A DNA stretch of 64,000 nt from Streptacidiphilus sp. 4-A2 (GTDB taxonomy: Bacteria; Actinomycetota; Actinomycetes; Streptomycetales; Streptomycetaceae), in assembly GCA_014284505.1 (NCBI GenBank), contig JAAFYY010000001.1, positions 4,030,001-4,094,000 of the forward strand. Reading direction: 5' to 3'. Positions 55,453-63,973 of this stretch are shown piece after piece (the stretch's first letter is position 1; the number at the start of each line of letters is the position of its first letter). A program made the translations under genes and the position numbers. The notes under the pieces were generated by a model, which did not search any database, was not told the DNA's origin, and saw nothing but the letters and a program-made list of their open reading frames with translations.

Positions 55453-55487
55453 GACCCCTCCCCAGGAGTGCGAATGGAAACACAAAC

Positions 55488-55501
55488 GAACGTGAGCGTT
55501 C
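55488..55501. promoter_or_regulatory. Inverted repeat upstream of the sugar-binding lipoprotein gene
   Basis: GAACGTGAGCGTTC has perfect five-base arms around a four-base centre, 36 bases before the lipoprotein start. The adjoining TGAGCGTTCA resembles TGAGCAGTTTCA near 49289-49301, upstream of the SIS gene, so one regulator might control both arms. Confidence 0.35.
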
Positions 55502-55690
55502 AGATATCACCAACACCGGGAGGGACTGTCAAGGTTTCTCACACAGCCAGAACCATCCATGCAGGCAAGGCAGCACATGGGTTGCGGCCCGCACGGCGTG
55601 TTCCGTGCGGGCAAATCACCACTGAGTGGGACATTGGGCCAATGTTGGAGAGTGTTGATTCTCGATCGGCCCAGTAACAATTGAGAAACG

Positions 55691-56346
55691 TCAGCCGTTG
55701 ACCGAACGCGGTGCCAGTCGTCCGTACTGGGCGGCCAGACCCTCGACCAGAGCGGTCAGCCCGGTCTCGAAGGCACCCTCGTCGATCCGCCGCCGGTGCT
55801 CGGCCAGCAGATGTGCCTCGCCGAGGTGGGGATAGCCCTCGGAGTAGACCTCACGGTCGTCCACGAAGCCGGCCGCGAAGGAGCCGAGCGCGGAGCCGAA
55901 GACGAAGTAGCGCATCAGCGCGCCGATCCGGGTGGCGTCGCCCTTGGGCCAGCCGGCGTCGACCAGGCCGCCGAAGACCGCGTCGGCCAGCCGCAGCGCG
56001 TTGGCCCGCCCCCCGGCCCCTGGGCCAGCACCGGCACCAGATTGGGGTGCGCCACCAGCGCCGCCCGGTAGGAGCGGGCCCAGAAAAGCAGCGCGGCGGC
56101 CCAGTCGCCGCCCCCGGCCGGGGCGTCCCACATCGACAGGTCGACCTCGCCGACCACATGGTCGACCACGGCGTCCAGCAGCGCGTCCTTGGTGGCGAAG
56201 TGGTTGTAGAGCGAGGGACCGCTCACCCCGAGACCGGCGGCCAGCCTGCGGGTGGACAGCGCGGTCAGGCCCTCGGTGTCGACCAGGGCGAGCGCCGCGC
56301 CGACGATCCGCTCACGGCTCAGCAGCGGATTGCGCGGTCTGGCCAC
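55691..56346 (-). CDS. TetR-family transcriptional regulator (frameshifted)
   Basis: About 218 residues. The GTG at 56346 gives VARPRNPLLSRERIVGAALA. LSTRRLAAGLGVSGPSLYNH followed by FATKDALLDAVVDHVV is the TetR helix-turn-helix. The ligand-binding part changes frame near 56010 and continues as RANALRLADAVFGGLVDAGW to the end at 55691. It is divergent from the acyl-CoA dehydrogenase gene and probably represses it; a palindrome lies just before that gene. Confidence 0.88.
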
Positions 56347-56500
56347 AACGCCTCAACTCCTTGCTCGACGGCTCACTCGATGGGCCGACAGGTCGACAGG
56401 ACCGGACGGCGGGGTGTCGGCAGGTCGACAGATCGTCTCATCGACAGGCCGACGGTCCGGCCCCACTTCCCTTCGGCGGCGCGAAGGGGTTAGAGTCCAA

Positions 56501-56519
56501 AAACTTGCAGCGCTAGTTT
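56501..56519. promoter_or_regulatory. Candidate TetR operator before the acyl-CoA dehydrogenase gene
   Basis: AAACTTGCAGCGCTAGTTT is an interrupted palindrome: AAACT and AGTTT arms with matching GC pairs inside, 14 of 19 positions symmetric. It lies 72 bases before the acyl-CoA dehydrogenase start, opposite the TetR gene. The 100 bases to the left (56380-56470) hold several GTCGACAGG-type repeats of unknown role. Confidence 0.5.
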
Positions 56520-56590
56520 ATTGGGTGACGGCTCCGCGCACCACCCGTGGCCGCAGGAACCGCAGGTCACCCCATATGCCGAGGATCGCC

Positions 56591-57753
56591 GTGAACCTGG
56601 AGCTCAACGAGGAACAGGCCGCCGTCCGCCGACTGGCCGCCGAGTTCACCGACCGCGAGATCGTACCCAACGCCGCCGCCTGGGACCGGGCCGAGCAGGT
56701 CGACCAGGGCATCGTGAAGAAGCTCGGCGCGCTGGGCTTCCTCGGACTGACCATCCCCGAGGAGTACGGCGGCTCCGGCGGCGACCACCTCTCCTACGTG
56801 CTGGTCACCGAGGAGCTCGGCCGCGGCGACTCCTCCGTGCGCGGGCTGCTCTCGGTCTCGCTGGGACTGGTCTCCAAGTCGATCGCCCACTACGGCACCG
56901 AGCAGCAGAAGCAGCAGTGGCTGCCCCGGCTCACCTCGGGCGACGCGCTCGGCTGCTTCGCCCTGACCGAGCCCGGCACCGGCTCCGACGCCGGGAACCT
57001 GAGCACCAGGGCGGTCCGCGACGGCGAGGACTGGGTGCTCGACGGCGCCAAGATGTTCATCACCAACGGCACCTGGGCCGAGGTCGCCCTGGTCTTCGCC
57101 CGGACCGGCGGCGAGGACCCCGAGCAGGCCGGGCACAGGGGCGTCAGCGCCTTCCTGGTACCCACCCACACCCCCGGACTGACCCGCAGGACCGTGCACG
57201 GCAAGCTGGGCCTGCGCGGCCAGCCGACCGCCGAGCTGGTCTTCGAGGGCGTCCGGGTACCGCACAGTTCCATGCTCGGGGCCGAGGGCAAGGGCTTCGG
57301 GGTCGCCATGGCCGCGCTCGCCAAGGGCCGGATGTCGGTCGCGGCCGGCTGTGTCGGCATCATCCAGGCCTGCCTGGACGCGGCCGTGGCCTACTCCACC
57401 CAGCGCGAGCAGTTCGGCCGCCCGATCGCCGGGCACCAGCTGGTGCAGGAGCTGCTCGCCGACATCAAGGTCGACCTGGACGCGGCCCGGCTGCTGGTGT
57501 GGCGGTCGCCGACCTGATCGAGCGCGGGCAGCCGTTCGCCACCGAGTCCTCGGTGGCCAAGCTCTTCGCCTCCGAGGCCGCGGTCAAGGCGGCCAACTCC
57601 GCCCTCCAGGTCTTCGGCGGCTACGGCTTCATCGACGAGTACCCGGTGGGCAAGTACGTCCGCGACGCCCGGGTGATGACCTTGTACGAGGGCACCAGCC
57701 AGATCCAGAAACTGCTCGTCGGCCGGGCCCTGACCGGCGTCAACGCCTTCTGA
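56591..57753 (+). CDS. Acyl-CoA dehydrogenase (frameshifted)
   Basis: An FAD-dependent enzyme of about 387 residues that introduces the alpha-beta double bond in acyl-CoA. GCFALTEPGTGSDAGNLSTR and KMFITNGTWAEVALVFARTG are the two signatures, and VMTLYEGTSQIQKLLVGRAL holds the catalytic-region glutamate. GTG at 56591, with GAGGA before it, matches the usual NLELNEEQ start; an ATG at 56576 is in frame. One break near 57505 (LLVWR / VADLIERG). A thiolase gene follows after 35 bases. Confidence 0.93.
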
Positions 57754-57788
57754 GCCCCCCGCCCCCGCCCCGCAGAGGAGTACCAACC

Positions 57789-58976
57789 GTGCGTCCCGTC
57801 TACTTCGCCGCCGCCCGCCGCACCCCCGTCGGCCGCCTGCGCGGCGCCCTGTCCACCGTGCGTCCCGACGACCTGTCCGCGGTCGCGGTGCGGGCCGTGC
57901 TGGACAGCGTGCCCGCACTCGACCCGGCCCGGATCGACGACGTCTACTGGGGCGCCGCCAACCAGTCCGGGGAGGACAACCGCAACGCCGCCCGGATGGC
58001 GCTGCTGCTGGCCGGGGTCCCGGACTCGGTCCCCGGCGCCACCGTGAACCGGCTCTGCGCCTCCGGCCTGGAGGCGGTCACCATGGCCGCCCGGGCCATC
58101 GGCTCCGGCGAGGCCGACATCGTGCTGGCCGGCGGCTGTGAGTCGATGAGCCGCGCGCCCTTCGTGCTGCCCCGCGCCGAGCAGGCCCTGCCGCAGAACG
58201 CGGAGATCTTCGACACCAAGCTCGGCTGGCGGATGACCAACCCGCGGATGCGCGAGCTGCACGGCGTGCTCTCCATGGGCGAGACTGCCGAGGAGGTCGC
58301 CGAGCGGTTCAAGGTCAGCCGTGAGCAGCAGGACGCCTTCGCCCTGCGCAGCCAGCAACTGGCCGCCCGGGCCCGCGCGCAGGGGCTGTTCGACGCCGAG
58401 CTGACGCCGGTCACCCTGGCCGACGGCACGGTCGTCGGCGCCGACGAGACCATCCGCGCCGACACCACGCTGGAGAAGCTGGCCGCGCTCAAGCCGGTGT
58501 TCCGCCAGGGCGGGACGGTCACCGCCGGCAACTCCTCCCCGATGAACGACGGCGCGGCCGGGCTGCTGCTGGTCAGCGAGGAGGCACTGGCCGATCTCGG
58601 GCTGGAGCCGCTGGGCCGCTACGCGGGCGGGGCGAGCGCCGGGGTGCACCCGGACATCATGGGCATCGGCCCGGTCCCGGCCGTCCGCCGGGTGCTGGCC
58701 CGCACCGGGCGCGCCATCGAGGACCTGGACACCGCCGAGTTCAACGAGGCGTTCGCGTCCCAGGCTCTGGCCTGCGTACGGGAGCTGGGCGTCGACCCGG
58801 AGCTGGTCAACCCGCAGGGCGGGGCGATCGCCCTGGGCCACCCGCTGGGCGGCTCGGGCGCGCGGCTGCTCACCACCCTGCTGCACCGGATGCACCGCAC
58901 CGGCGCCCGGCGCGGCCTGGCGACCATGTGCGTCGGCGTGGGCCAGGGCACCGCGATGCTGGTCGACCGCGACTGA
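57789..58976 (+). CDS. Acetyl-CoA acyltransferase (thiolase)
   Basis: An intact 395-residue thiolase. GTG at 57789 follows GAGGAG. The nucleophile is the cysteine in VNRLCASGLEAVTMAARAIG; the histidine of AIALGHPLGGSGARLLTTLL and the second cysteine of TMCVGVGQGTAMLV complete the active site. NEAFASQALACVRELG is also conserved. It cleaves 3-ketoacyl-CoA with CoA. It lies in one operon with the acyl-CoA dehydrogenase and, 120 bases later, the SDR. Confidence 0.95.
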   Translation: MRPVYFAAARRTPVGRLRGALSTVRPDDLSAVAVRAVLDSVPALDPARIDDVYWGAANQSGEDNRNAARMALLLAGVPDSVPGATVNRLCASGLEAVTMAARAIGSGEADIVLAGGCESMSRAPFVLPRAEQALPQNAEIFDTKLGWRMTNPRMRELHGVLSMGETAEEVAERFKVSREQQDAFALRSQQLAARARAQGLFDAELTPVTLADGTVVGADETIRADTTLEKLAALKPVFRQGGTVTAGNSSPMNDGAAGLLLVSEEALADLGLEPLGRYAGGASAGVHPDIMGIGPVPAVRRVLARTGRAIEDLDTAEFNEAFASQALACVRELGVDPELVNPQGGAIALGHPLGGSGARLLTTLLHRMHRTGARRGLATMCVGVGQGTAMLVDRD

Positions 58977-59026
58977 CGAGACGTCACTCTCCTTTTGCAG
59001 CAGGCCCTTTCCCTCCGAACATCCGC

Positions 59027-59074
59027 ACGTCCAAACGTCCAAACGTCCAAACGTCCGAATCTTCGAACGTCCGA
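59027..59074. repeat. 8-base tandem repeat between thiolase and SDR
   Basis: ACGTCCAA occurs three times in a row, followed by ACGTCCGA, a diverged unit and ACGTCCGA again. It lies in the 120-base gap upstream of the SDR ribosome site. Confidence 0.85.
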
Positions 59075-59096
59075 ACAGAACCGCAGGAGTGCTCTC

Positions 59097-59855
59097 ATGA
59101 CCCGTTTCACCGGCAAGGTCGCCGTGGTCACCGGCGCGGCCCAGGGCATCGGCGCGGCCACCGCCCGGCAACTGGCCGCCGAGGGCGCCACCGTCGCCGT
59201 GATCGACCTGACCGCCGAGCGTGCCCAGGGCACCGTGGACGCCATCGCCGCCGCGGGCGGCAGCGCCCGGGGCTACGGCTGCGACGTCTCCGACCACGAC
59301 GCGGTGGAGACGGTGTTCGCCCAGGTCGTGGCGGATCTCGGCGCCCTCCACATCCTGGTCAACAACGCCGGGATCACCCGGGACAACCTCTTCTTCAAGA
59401 TGCCCAAGCAGGACTGGGACGACGTCATCACGGTCAACCTGACCAGCGCCTACAACTGCTCCCATGTGGCCCAGACCTACATGTGCAAGCAGCGCTACGG
59501 CAAGATCGTCTCGCTGAGCTCGCGCTCGGCGCTGGGCAACCGGGGGCAGGCCAACTACGCCGCCGCCAAGGCCGGGATCCAGGGCCTGACCGCGACCCTG
59601 GCCATCGAGCTGGGCCCGTTCAACATCAATGTGAACGCGGTCGCCCCCGGCTACATCGCCACCGGGATGACCGCGGCGACGGCCGAGCGGGTCGGCGCGA
59701 CCGCCGAGGAGCACCAGGAGCTGGCCGCCGAGCGGACCCCGCTGCGCCGGGTCGGCCAGCCCGAGGACATCGCCTCGGTGGTGGCCTTCCTGGCCTCCGA
59801 GGAATCCTCCTATGTCAGCGGCCAGACCCTTTATGTCAACGGTGGTGCCCGCTAG
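59097..59855 (+). CDS. SDR-family 3-oxoacyl reductase (FabG-like)
   Basis: An intact 252-residue oxidoreductase. ATG at 59097 follows AGGAG. VAVVTGAAQGIGAATARQLA is the nucleotide-binding motif, HILVNNAGITRDNLFFKMPK is typical of FabG, and the triad is S..Y..K in IVSLSSRSALGNRGQANYAA followed by AKAG. It would interconvert 3-oxo and 3-hydroxy acyl substrates. Its place after a thiolase and acyl-CoA dehydrogenase points to fatty-acid or branched-acyl breakdown, in the 3R series with the nearby MaoC hydratase. Confidence 0.92.
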   Translation: MTRFTGKVAVVTGAAQGIGAATARQLAAEGATVAVIDLTAERAQGTVDAIAAAGGSARGYGCDVSDHDAVETVFAQVVADLGALHILVNNAGITRDNLFFKMPKQDWDDVITVNLTSAYNCSHVAQTYMCKQRYGKIVSLSSRSALGNRGQANYAAAKAGIQGLTATLAIELGPFNINVNAVAPGYIATGMTAATAERVGATAEEHQELAAERTPLRRVGQPEDIASVVAFLASEESSYVSGQTLYVNGGAR

Positions 59856-59866
59856 TCGAACTGATG

Positions 59867-59910
59867 GAGGCTCAGTTCCTGGCATCCCGGTCGGCCAGGA
59901 GCTGAGCCTC
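59867..59910. terminator. Terminator after the SDR gene
   Basis: GAGGCTCAGTTCCTGGC pairs with GCCAGGAGCTGAGCCTC (17 bases, one G-T pair) around a ten-base loop. It lies between two convergent genes. Confidence 0.85.
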
Positions 59911-59926
59911 TCTTCATCCGGTCGGC

Positions 59927-60193
59927 TCAGTTGTGCTGGGCCTGGGAGCGCCAGGCGTCGCGCCCCGCCAGCGAGGCGTGCTTGGCCTGCCGCAGGGTAC
60001 GCGTGGCCAGCTCCGTCGGCGGGACCTCCAGCTGACGTACCCAGCCGCGCCCGGCCGAGACCAGCGCGGCGCCCGCGAGCGCCGTGCCGACCATGGCCAG
60101 CAGCGCCCCGGCCCCGGTGAGCACGGCGCCGGCGGCCAGCAGCCGACGGTCGATGTTGAAGCTCGGACTGCCGCTTGTCATCTCATTCACCAT
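59927..60193 (-). CDS. Small membrane protein, hypothetical
   Basis: An 88-residue frame starting MVNEMTSGSPSFNIDRRLLA, with one long hydrophobic stretch (LLAAGAVLTGAGALLAMVGT followed by ALAGAALVSAG) that can form two short helices or a hairpin, and a charged C-terminal segment with RQAKHASLAGRDAWRSQA. Similar small membrane proteins are common in Streptomyces; the function is unknown. The ATG at 60193 is tentative. Confidence 0.6.
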   Translation of the reverse strand: MVNEMTSGSPSFNIDRRLLAAGAVLTGAGALLAMVGTALAGAALVSAGRGWVRQLEVPPTELATRTLRQAKHASLAGRDAWRSQAQHN

Positions 60194-60371
60194 GTTCCCC
60201 ACTGTTACCGCTCGCAGCCCGGAGCGCTCGCGGTGACGGCCGACCGGGTGCCCCGCAGGGCCCTGGCATGCCTGCGGCGATCCGGCGGCATTTGGGTCAC
60301 GGGCTCCCGGTTGCGTAAGGTGTCGCAGTTGGCACGGCCCCATCCACGAGCGATACACGAACGGCAGCGGC

Positions 60372-61880
60372 ATGAGCGCAGGACCTGACGGCGACACCAC
60401 CTTCCTCGGCGAGGACGGCCTCGACGACGGCCTCCTGGTGGAGGACGTCCCCGGGATTGACCCGGCCCGGATGGCGCTCGCCCTGGAGGTACTCGCCGAG
60501 CTCGACCGGCTGCCGATCGACCACCCGGACGCCATCGCCGTCCGCCGGGCCACCGCCGGGCTGTACCGGACGGTCAAGCACCGCCGCCGCCAGGAGCGCC
60601 GGGCCGCGAAGACCGCCAACGACCGGGCGGTCACCGAGGCCACCGCGACCGGCGCGGCGGACCGCATCGACGACGAGACCCAGGGGCTTCAGCTCACCAG
60701 CGGCACCGCCGGCCCCATCGCCGGGGTGCTGGAGCGGCCGCGCTCCTGCTACACCTGCAAGACCCGCTATGTCGAGGTCGACGCCTTCTACCACCAGCTG
60801 TGCCAGCCCTGCGCCCAGGAGAACCGGGCCCGCCGCGACGCCCGGACCGACCTGACCGGACGCCGGGCGCTGCTGACCGGCGGCCGGGCCAAGATCGGCA
60901 TGTACATCGCGCTGCGACTGCTGCGGGACGGCGCGCACACCACCATCACCACCCGCTTCCCCAACGACGCCATCCGCCGCTTCGCCGCGATGCCGGACAG
61001 CGCCGAGTGGCTGCACCGGCTGCGCATCGTCGGCATCGACCTGCGTGACCCCTCGCAGGTGATCGCCCTGGCCGACTCGGTGGCCGAGCAGGGCCCGCTG
61101 GACATCCTGATCAACAACGCCGCGCAGACCGTGCGCCGCAGCGCCCAGGCGTACAGCGAGCTGATCAACGCCGAGGACGCGCCGCTGCCCGCCGGGGAGC
61201 TGCCCGAGTCCGTGGTCCTCGGCCGCTTCGACCTGAGCCGCCAGCCCGTGCTGCCCAGCCAGACCCGGGGGCGGCAGAGCGCGCTCAGCGCCCAGGCGCT
61301 CACCGCGCTCGCACTGACCAGCGGCTCCGCCGCGCCCGCGCTGATCGAGGCCGGGACCGCGATCGACGCGGGCGGACTGGTCCCGGACCTGGACCCGGTG
61401 AACAGCTGGAGCCAGAAGGTGGACGAGGTCGACCCGGTCGAGCTGCTGGAGGTCCAGCTGTGCAATGTCACGGCGCCGTTCATCCTGGTCAGCAGGCTGC
61501 GCCCGGCGATGGCGGCCGCACCCGCGCGGCGCAAGTACGTGGTGAACGTCTCCGCGATGGAGGGCCAGTTCGGCCGGGGCTACAAGGGCCCGGGGCACCC
61601 GCACACCAACATGGCCAAGGCCGCGCTGAACATGCTCACCCGCACCAGCGCCCAGGAGATGCTGGAGCAGGACGGCATCCTGATGACCGCCGTCGACACC
61701 GGCTGGATCACCGACGAGCGCCCGCACCCGGACAAGATGCGGCTGGCCGAGGAGGGCTTCCACGCCCCGCTCGACCTGGTGGACGGCGCGGCCCGGGTGT
61801 ACGACCCTATCGTGCGCGGTGAGCAGGGCGAGGACCTCTACGGCGTCTTCCTGAAGGACTACGGGACCTCCGCGTGGTGA
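60372..61880 (+). CDS. Unusual SDR-family protein with N-terminal zinc ribbon
   Basis: An intact 502-residue protein. The N-terminal 110 residues are helical and unrecognised (LDRLPIDHPDAIAVRRATAG). A zinc ribbon follows: CYTCKTRYVEVDAFYHQLCQ then PCAQENRARRD. The rest is a Rossmann domain, with TGGRAKIGMYIALRLLRDGA instead of TGxxxGxG and ILINNAAQTVRRS instead of NNAG. At the usual Y-x3-K site the sequence reads HPHTNMAKAALN, so the lysine is present but threonine takes the tyrosine position. Catalysis as a classical SDR is therefore doubtful; it may bind a nucleotide or use another residue. A small protein gene overlaps its stop. Confidence 0.8.
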   Translation: MSAGPDGDTTFLGEDGLDDGLLVEDVPGIDPARMALALEVLAELDRLPIDHPDAIAVRRATAGLYRTVKHRRRQERRAAKTANDRAVTEATATGAADRIDDETQGLQLTSGTAGPIAGVLERPRSCYTCKTRYVEVDAFYHQLCQPCAQENRARRDARTDLTGRRALLTGGRAKIGMYIALRLLRDGAHTTITTRFPNDAIRRFAAMPDSAEWLHRLRIVGIDLRDPSQVIALADSVAEQGPLDILINNAAQTVRRSAQAYSELINAEDAPLPAGELPESVVLGRFDLSRQPVLPSQTRGRQSALSAQALTALALTSGSAAPALIEAGTAIDAGGLVPDLDPVNSWSQKVDEVDPVELLEVQLCNVTAPFILVSRLRPAMAAAPARRKYVVNVSAMEGQFGRGYKGPGHPHTNMAKAALNMLTRTSAQEMLEQDGILMTAVDTGWITDERPHPDKMRLAEEGFHAPLDLVDGAARVYDPIVRGEQGEDLYGVFLKDYGTSAW

Positions 61881-62206
61881 CCGGGCCGGGCGCGGCCGCC
61901 GGGGACACGCTGATGTGGGAGGTCCGGGCGGCGCCCGGGGCGCTGCCGGAGCTGCTCGGCTGGGTCGAGCGGCAGCTGGCGGACGTGGTCGGCGCGGACG
62001 GCCGAAGCGCCGTCGCGGACCTCTACACCGCCGCCGACGACCGGATCGTGGTGATCCTGCGCTCCCCCGCCGGTACCCGCCCGGCCCGGCTGCCCGATCC
62101 CCCGGCCGGACTGCTGGCCCGCCCCGCCCACCAGTGGCCCTTCACCTTCCACCGGCACCTCCGGGCCGGTGGAACCGGTACGGGCGAACAAGTGACCGGC
62201 CGGTAG
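61877..62206 (+). CDS. Small protein translationally coupled to the zinc-ribbon SDR
   Basis: A 109-residue frame whose GTG (61877) overlaps the SDR stop (GTGA). It reads VTGPGAAAGDTLMWEVRAAP, then PELLGWVERQLADVVGADGR and AADDRIVVILRSPAGTRPAR. It looks like a small alpha/beta fold of the dimeric alpha-beta barrel type, but I do not recognise a family. The coupling suggests a functional partnership with the SDR. Confidence 0.6.
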   Translation: MTGPGAAAGDTLMWEVRAAPGALPELLGWVERQLADVVGADGRSAVADLYTAADDRIVVILRSPAGTRPARLPDPPAGLLARPAHQWPFTFHRHLRAGGTGTGEQVTGR

Positions 62207-62270
62207 CGATAGCCTCCCGGGAGCGTCCGCGCCGGGCGCAGCACCGCACCGATCCGGAAGAGGCAGCAGC

Positions 62271-62723
62271 ATGACGGTCTTCGCATCCCTCGCCGATTTC
62301 ACCGCCGCCGTCGGCACCGAGCTGGGCACCAGTGACTGGCACACCGTCGACCAGCAGCGGATCGACCTGTTCGCCGAGGCCACCGGCGACCACCAGTGGA
62401 TCCATGTCGACCCGGAGCGTGCCAAGGACGGCCCGTTCGGCACCACCATCGCGCACGGCTACCTGACGCTGTCGATGATCCCGGCGCTGTCGAAGGAGTG
62501 CTTCGGCGTCGAGGGGGTCAGGATGGCGGTGAACTACGGCTCGGCGAAGGTGCGGTTCCCCTCGCCGGTGCCGGTCGACTCGGCTGTCCGGGCGACCGCC
62601 GAACTGGTGTCCGCGGACGAGGTCAGCGGCGGCATCCAGGCCGTGGTGCGGTTCACCATCAGCGGGCGCGACGGCGGGAAGCCGCACTGCGTCGCCGAGA
62701 CGATCACCCGCTTCTACGCCTGA
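62271..62723 (+). CDS. MaoC-family enoyl-CoA hydratase
   Basis: An intact 150-residue hot-dog-fold protein. FAEATGDHQWIHVDPERAKD (catalytic Asp and His) and FGTTIAHGYLTLSMIPALSK are the (R)-specific hydratase signature. The ATG at 62271 follows AAGAGGCAGCAGC. It would hydrate enoyl-CoA to (3R)-hydroxyacyl-CoA, which fits the FabG-like SDR and thiolase upstream, although it is separated from them by the zinc-ribbon SDR pair. Confidence 0.9.
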   Translation: MTVFASLADFTAAVGTELGTSDWHTVDQQRIDLFAEATGDHQWIHVDPERAKDGPFGTTIAHGYLTLSMIPALSKECFGVEGVRMAVNYGSAKVRFPSPVPVDSAVRATAELVSADEVSGGIQAVVRFTISGRDGGKPHCVAETITRFYA

Positions 62724-62827
62724 GCCCAGCCTGCCCGCGGCCGACGGGACGCCGGGCCGGACGGACAGGTGGTGGATAGGCTGCGGGGTCCCAAGGATTC
62801 ATTGGGTTTCCTTCAGGAGGAGGCTCC

Positions 62828-63973
62828 GTGCCCGGTTCCCGCCCGTGGTACTCCCGCGTCACCGTCCGGCGTCCCGACGCCTTCGGCGCCGAGCCGACCG
62901 GTGCGCGTCTCGCCCGGATCGAGCGTTCGCCGAACTTTGTGGACGGCTCCTTCCGCAACCCGGTGCCCACCCGGAGGCTGGTCGAGGGCGCGCTGGTGGC
63001 GGGCCTGCGCGCGGGGGTGACCAAACAGGGAAGCAAGCCGGCCGGGACGGTCCCGGTGCACCCGCTGACCACCGGCGAGCTGGCCGTGCCGCCGGACAGC
63101 GGGCTGCGGCTGACCTGGATGGGCCATGCCACCGTGCTCGCCGAGATCCAGGGCCGGCGGGTGCTGTTCGACCCGGTCTGGGGCGAGCGCTGCTCACCGT
63201 TCGCCGGCTTCGGCCCGCGCCGGCTGCACCCGGCCCCGATCCCGCTGGCCGAGCTGGGACCGGTCGATGTGGTGGTGGTCTCCCACGACCACTACGACCA
63301 TCTGGACATGGGCGCGATCCGGACGCTGATCCGCTCCGGCGCGGACTTCGCGGTGCCGCTGGGCGTCGGGGCGCATCTGGAGCACTGGGGCGTGCCCGCC
63401 GACCGGATCACCGAACTGGACTGGAACGAGTCGGCCCGGATCGCCGGGCTCACCCTGACCGCGACCCCGGCCCGGCACTACTGCGCCCGCGGCCTGCGTA
63501 CCGGTACCCACCAGCTCTGGGCCTCCTGGGTGGTGGCCGGTGCCGAGCACCGGCTCTTCCACAGCGGCGACACCGGCTACTTCCCCGGCTTCGCCGCGAT
63601 CGGGGCCGAGCACGGGCCTTTCGACGCCACGATGATGCAGGTGGGCGCGTACAGCGAGTTCTGGCCAGAGGTGCACATGACGCCGGAGGAGGGCGTCCGG
63701 GCCCATGGCGACCTGGGTGACGGCGCGGTGCTGCTGCCGATCCACTGGGCGACCTTCGACCTGGCCCCGCACCGCTGGGAGGAGCCGATCGAACGGACGC
63801 TGGTGGCGGCCGCGGCCGCGGGCATCGCGGTGGCGGCCCCGATCCCCGGGCGGCCCTTCGAACCGGCCGCGGTGACCGAGGCCGAGCCCTGGTGGCGCAC
63901 GGTCTGCGCGGCCCCGGCCGCGCCCGTCACCCCGCCGGAGCCCGACCACCGCCCCGAGCAGGTCCGCGTCTAG
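62828..63973 (+). CDS. Metallo-beta-lactamase-fold hydrolase (UlaG / NAPE-PLD type)
   Basis: An intact 381-residue protein. GTG at 62828 follows AGGAGG. Metal ligands: VVVVSHDHYDHLDMGAIRTL (H-x-H-x-D-H), ATPARHYCARGLRTGTHQLW, RLFHSGDTGYFPGFAAIGAE (Asp) and VLLPIHWATFDLAPHRWEEP (His). NFVDGSFRNPVPTRR near the start is typical of the NAPE-PLD-like group found in bacteria. It probably cleaves a phosphodiester or lactone; the substrate is unknown. Confidence 0.9.
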   Translation: MPGSRPWYSRVTVRRPDAFGAEPTGARLARIERSPNFVDGSFRNPVPTRRLVEGALVAGLRAGVTKQGSKPAGTVPVHPLTTGELAVPPDSGLRLTWMGHATVLAEIQGRRVLFDPVWGERCSPFAGFGPRRLHPAPIPLAELGPVDVVVVSHDHYDHLDMGAIRTLIRSGADFAVPLGVGAHLEHWGVPADRITELDWNESARIAGLTLTATPARHYCARGLRTGTHQLWASWVVAGAEHRLFHSGDTGYFPGFAAIGAEHGPFDATMMQVGAYSEFWPEVHMTPEEGVRAHGDLGDGAVLLPIHWATFDLAPHRWEEPIERTLVAAAAAGIAVAAPIPGRPFEPAAVTEAEPWWRTVCAAPAAPVTPPEPDHRPEQVRV

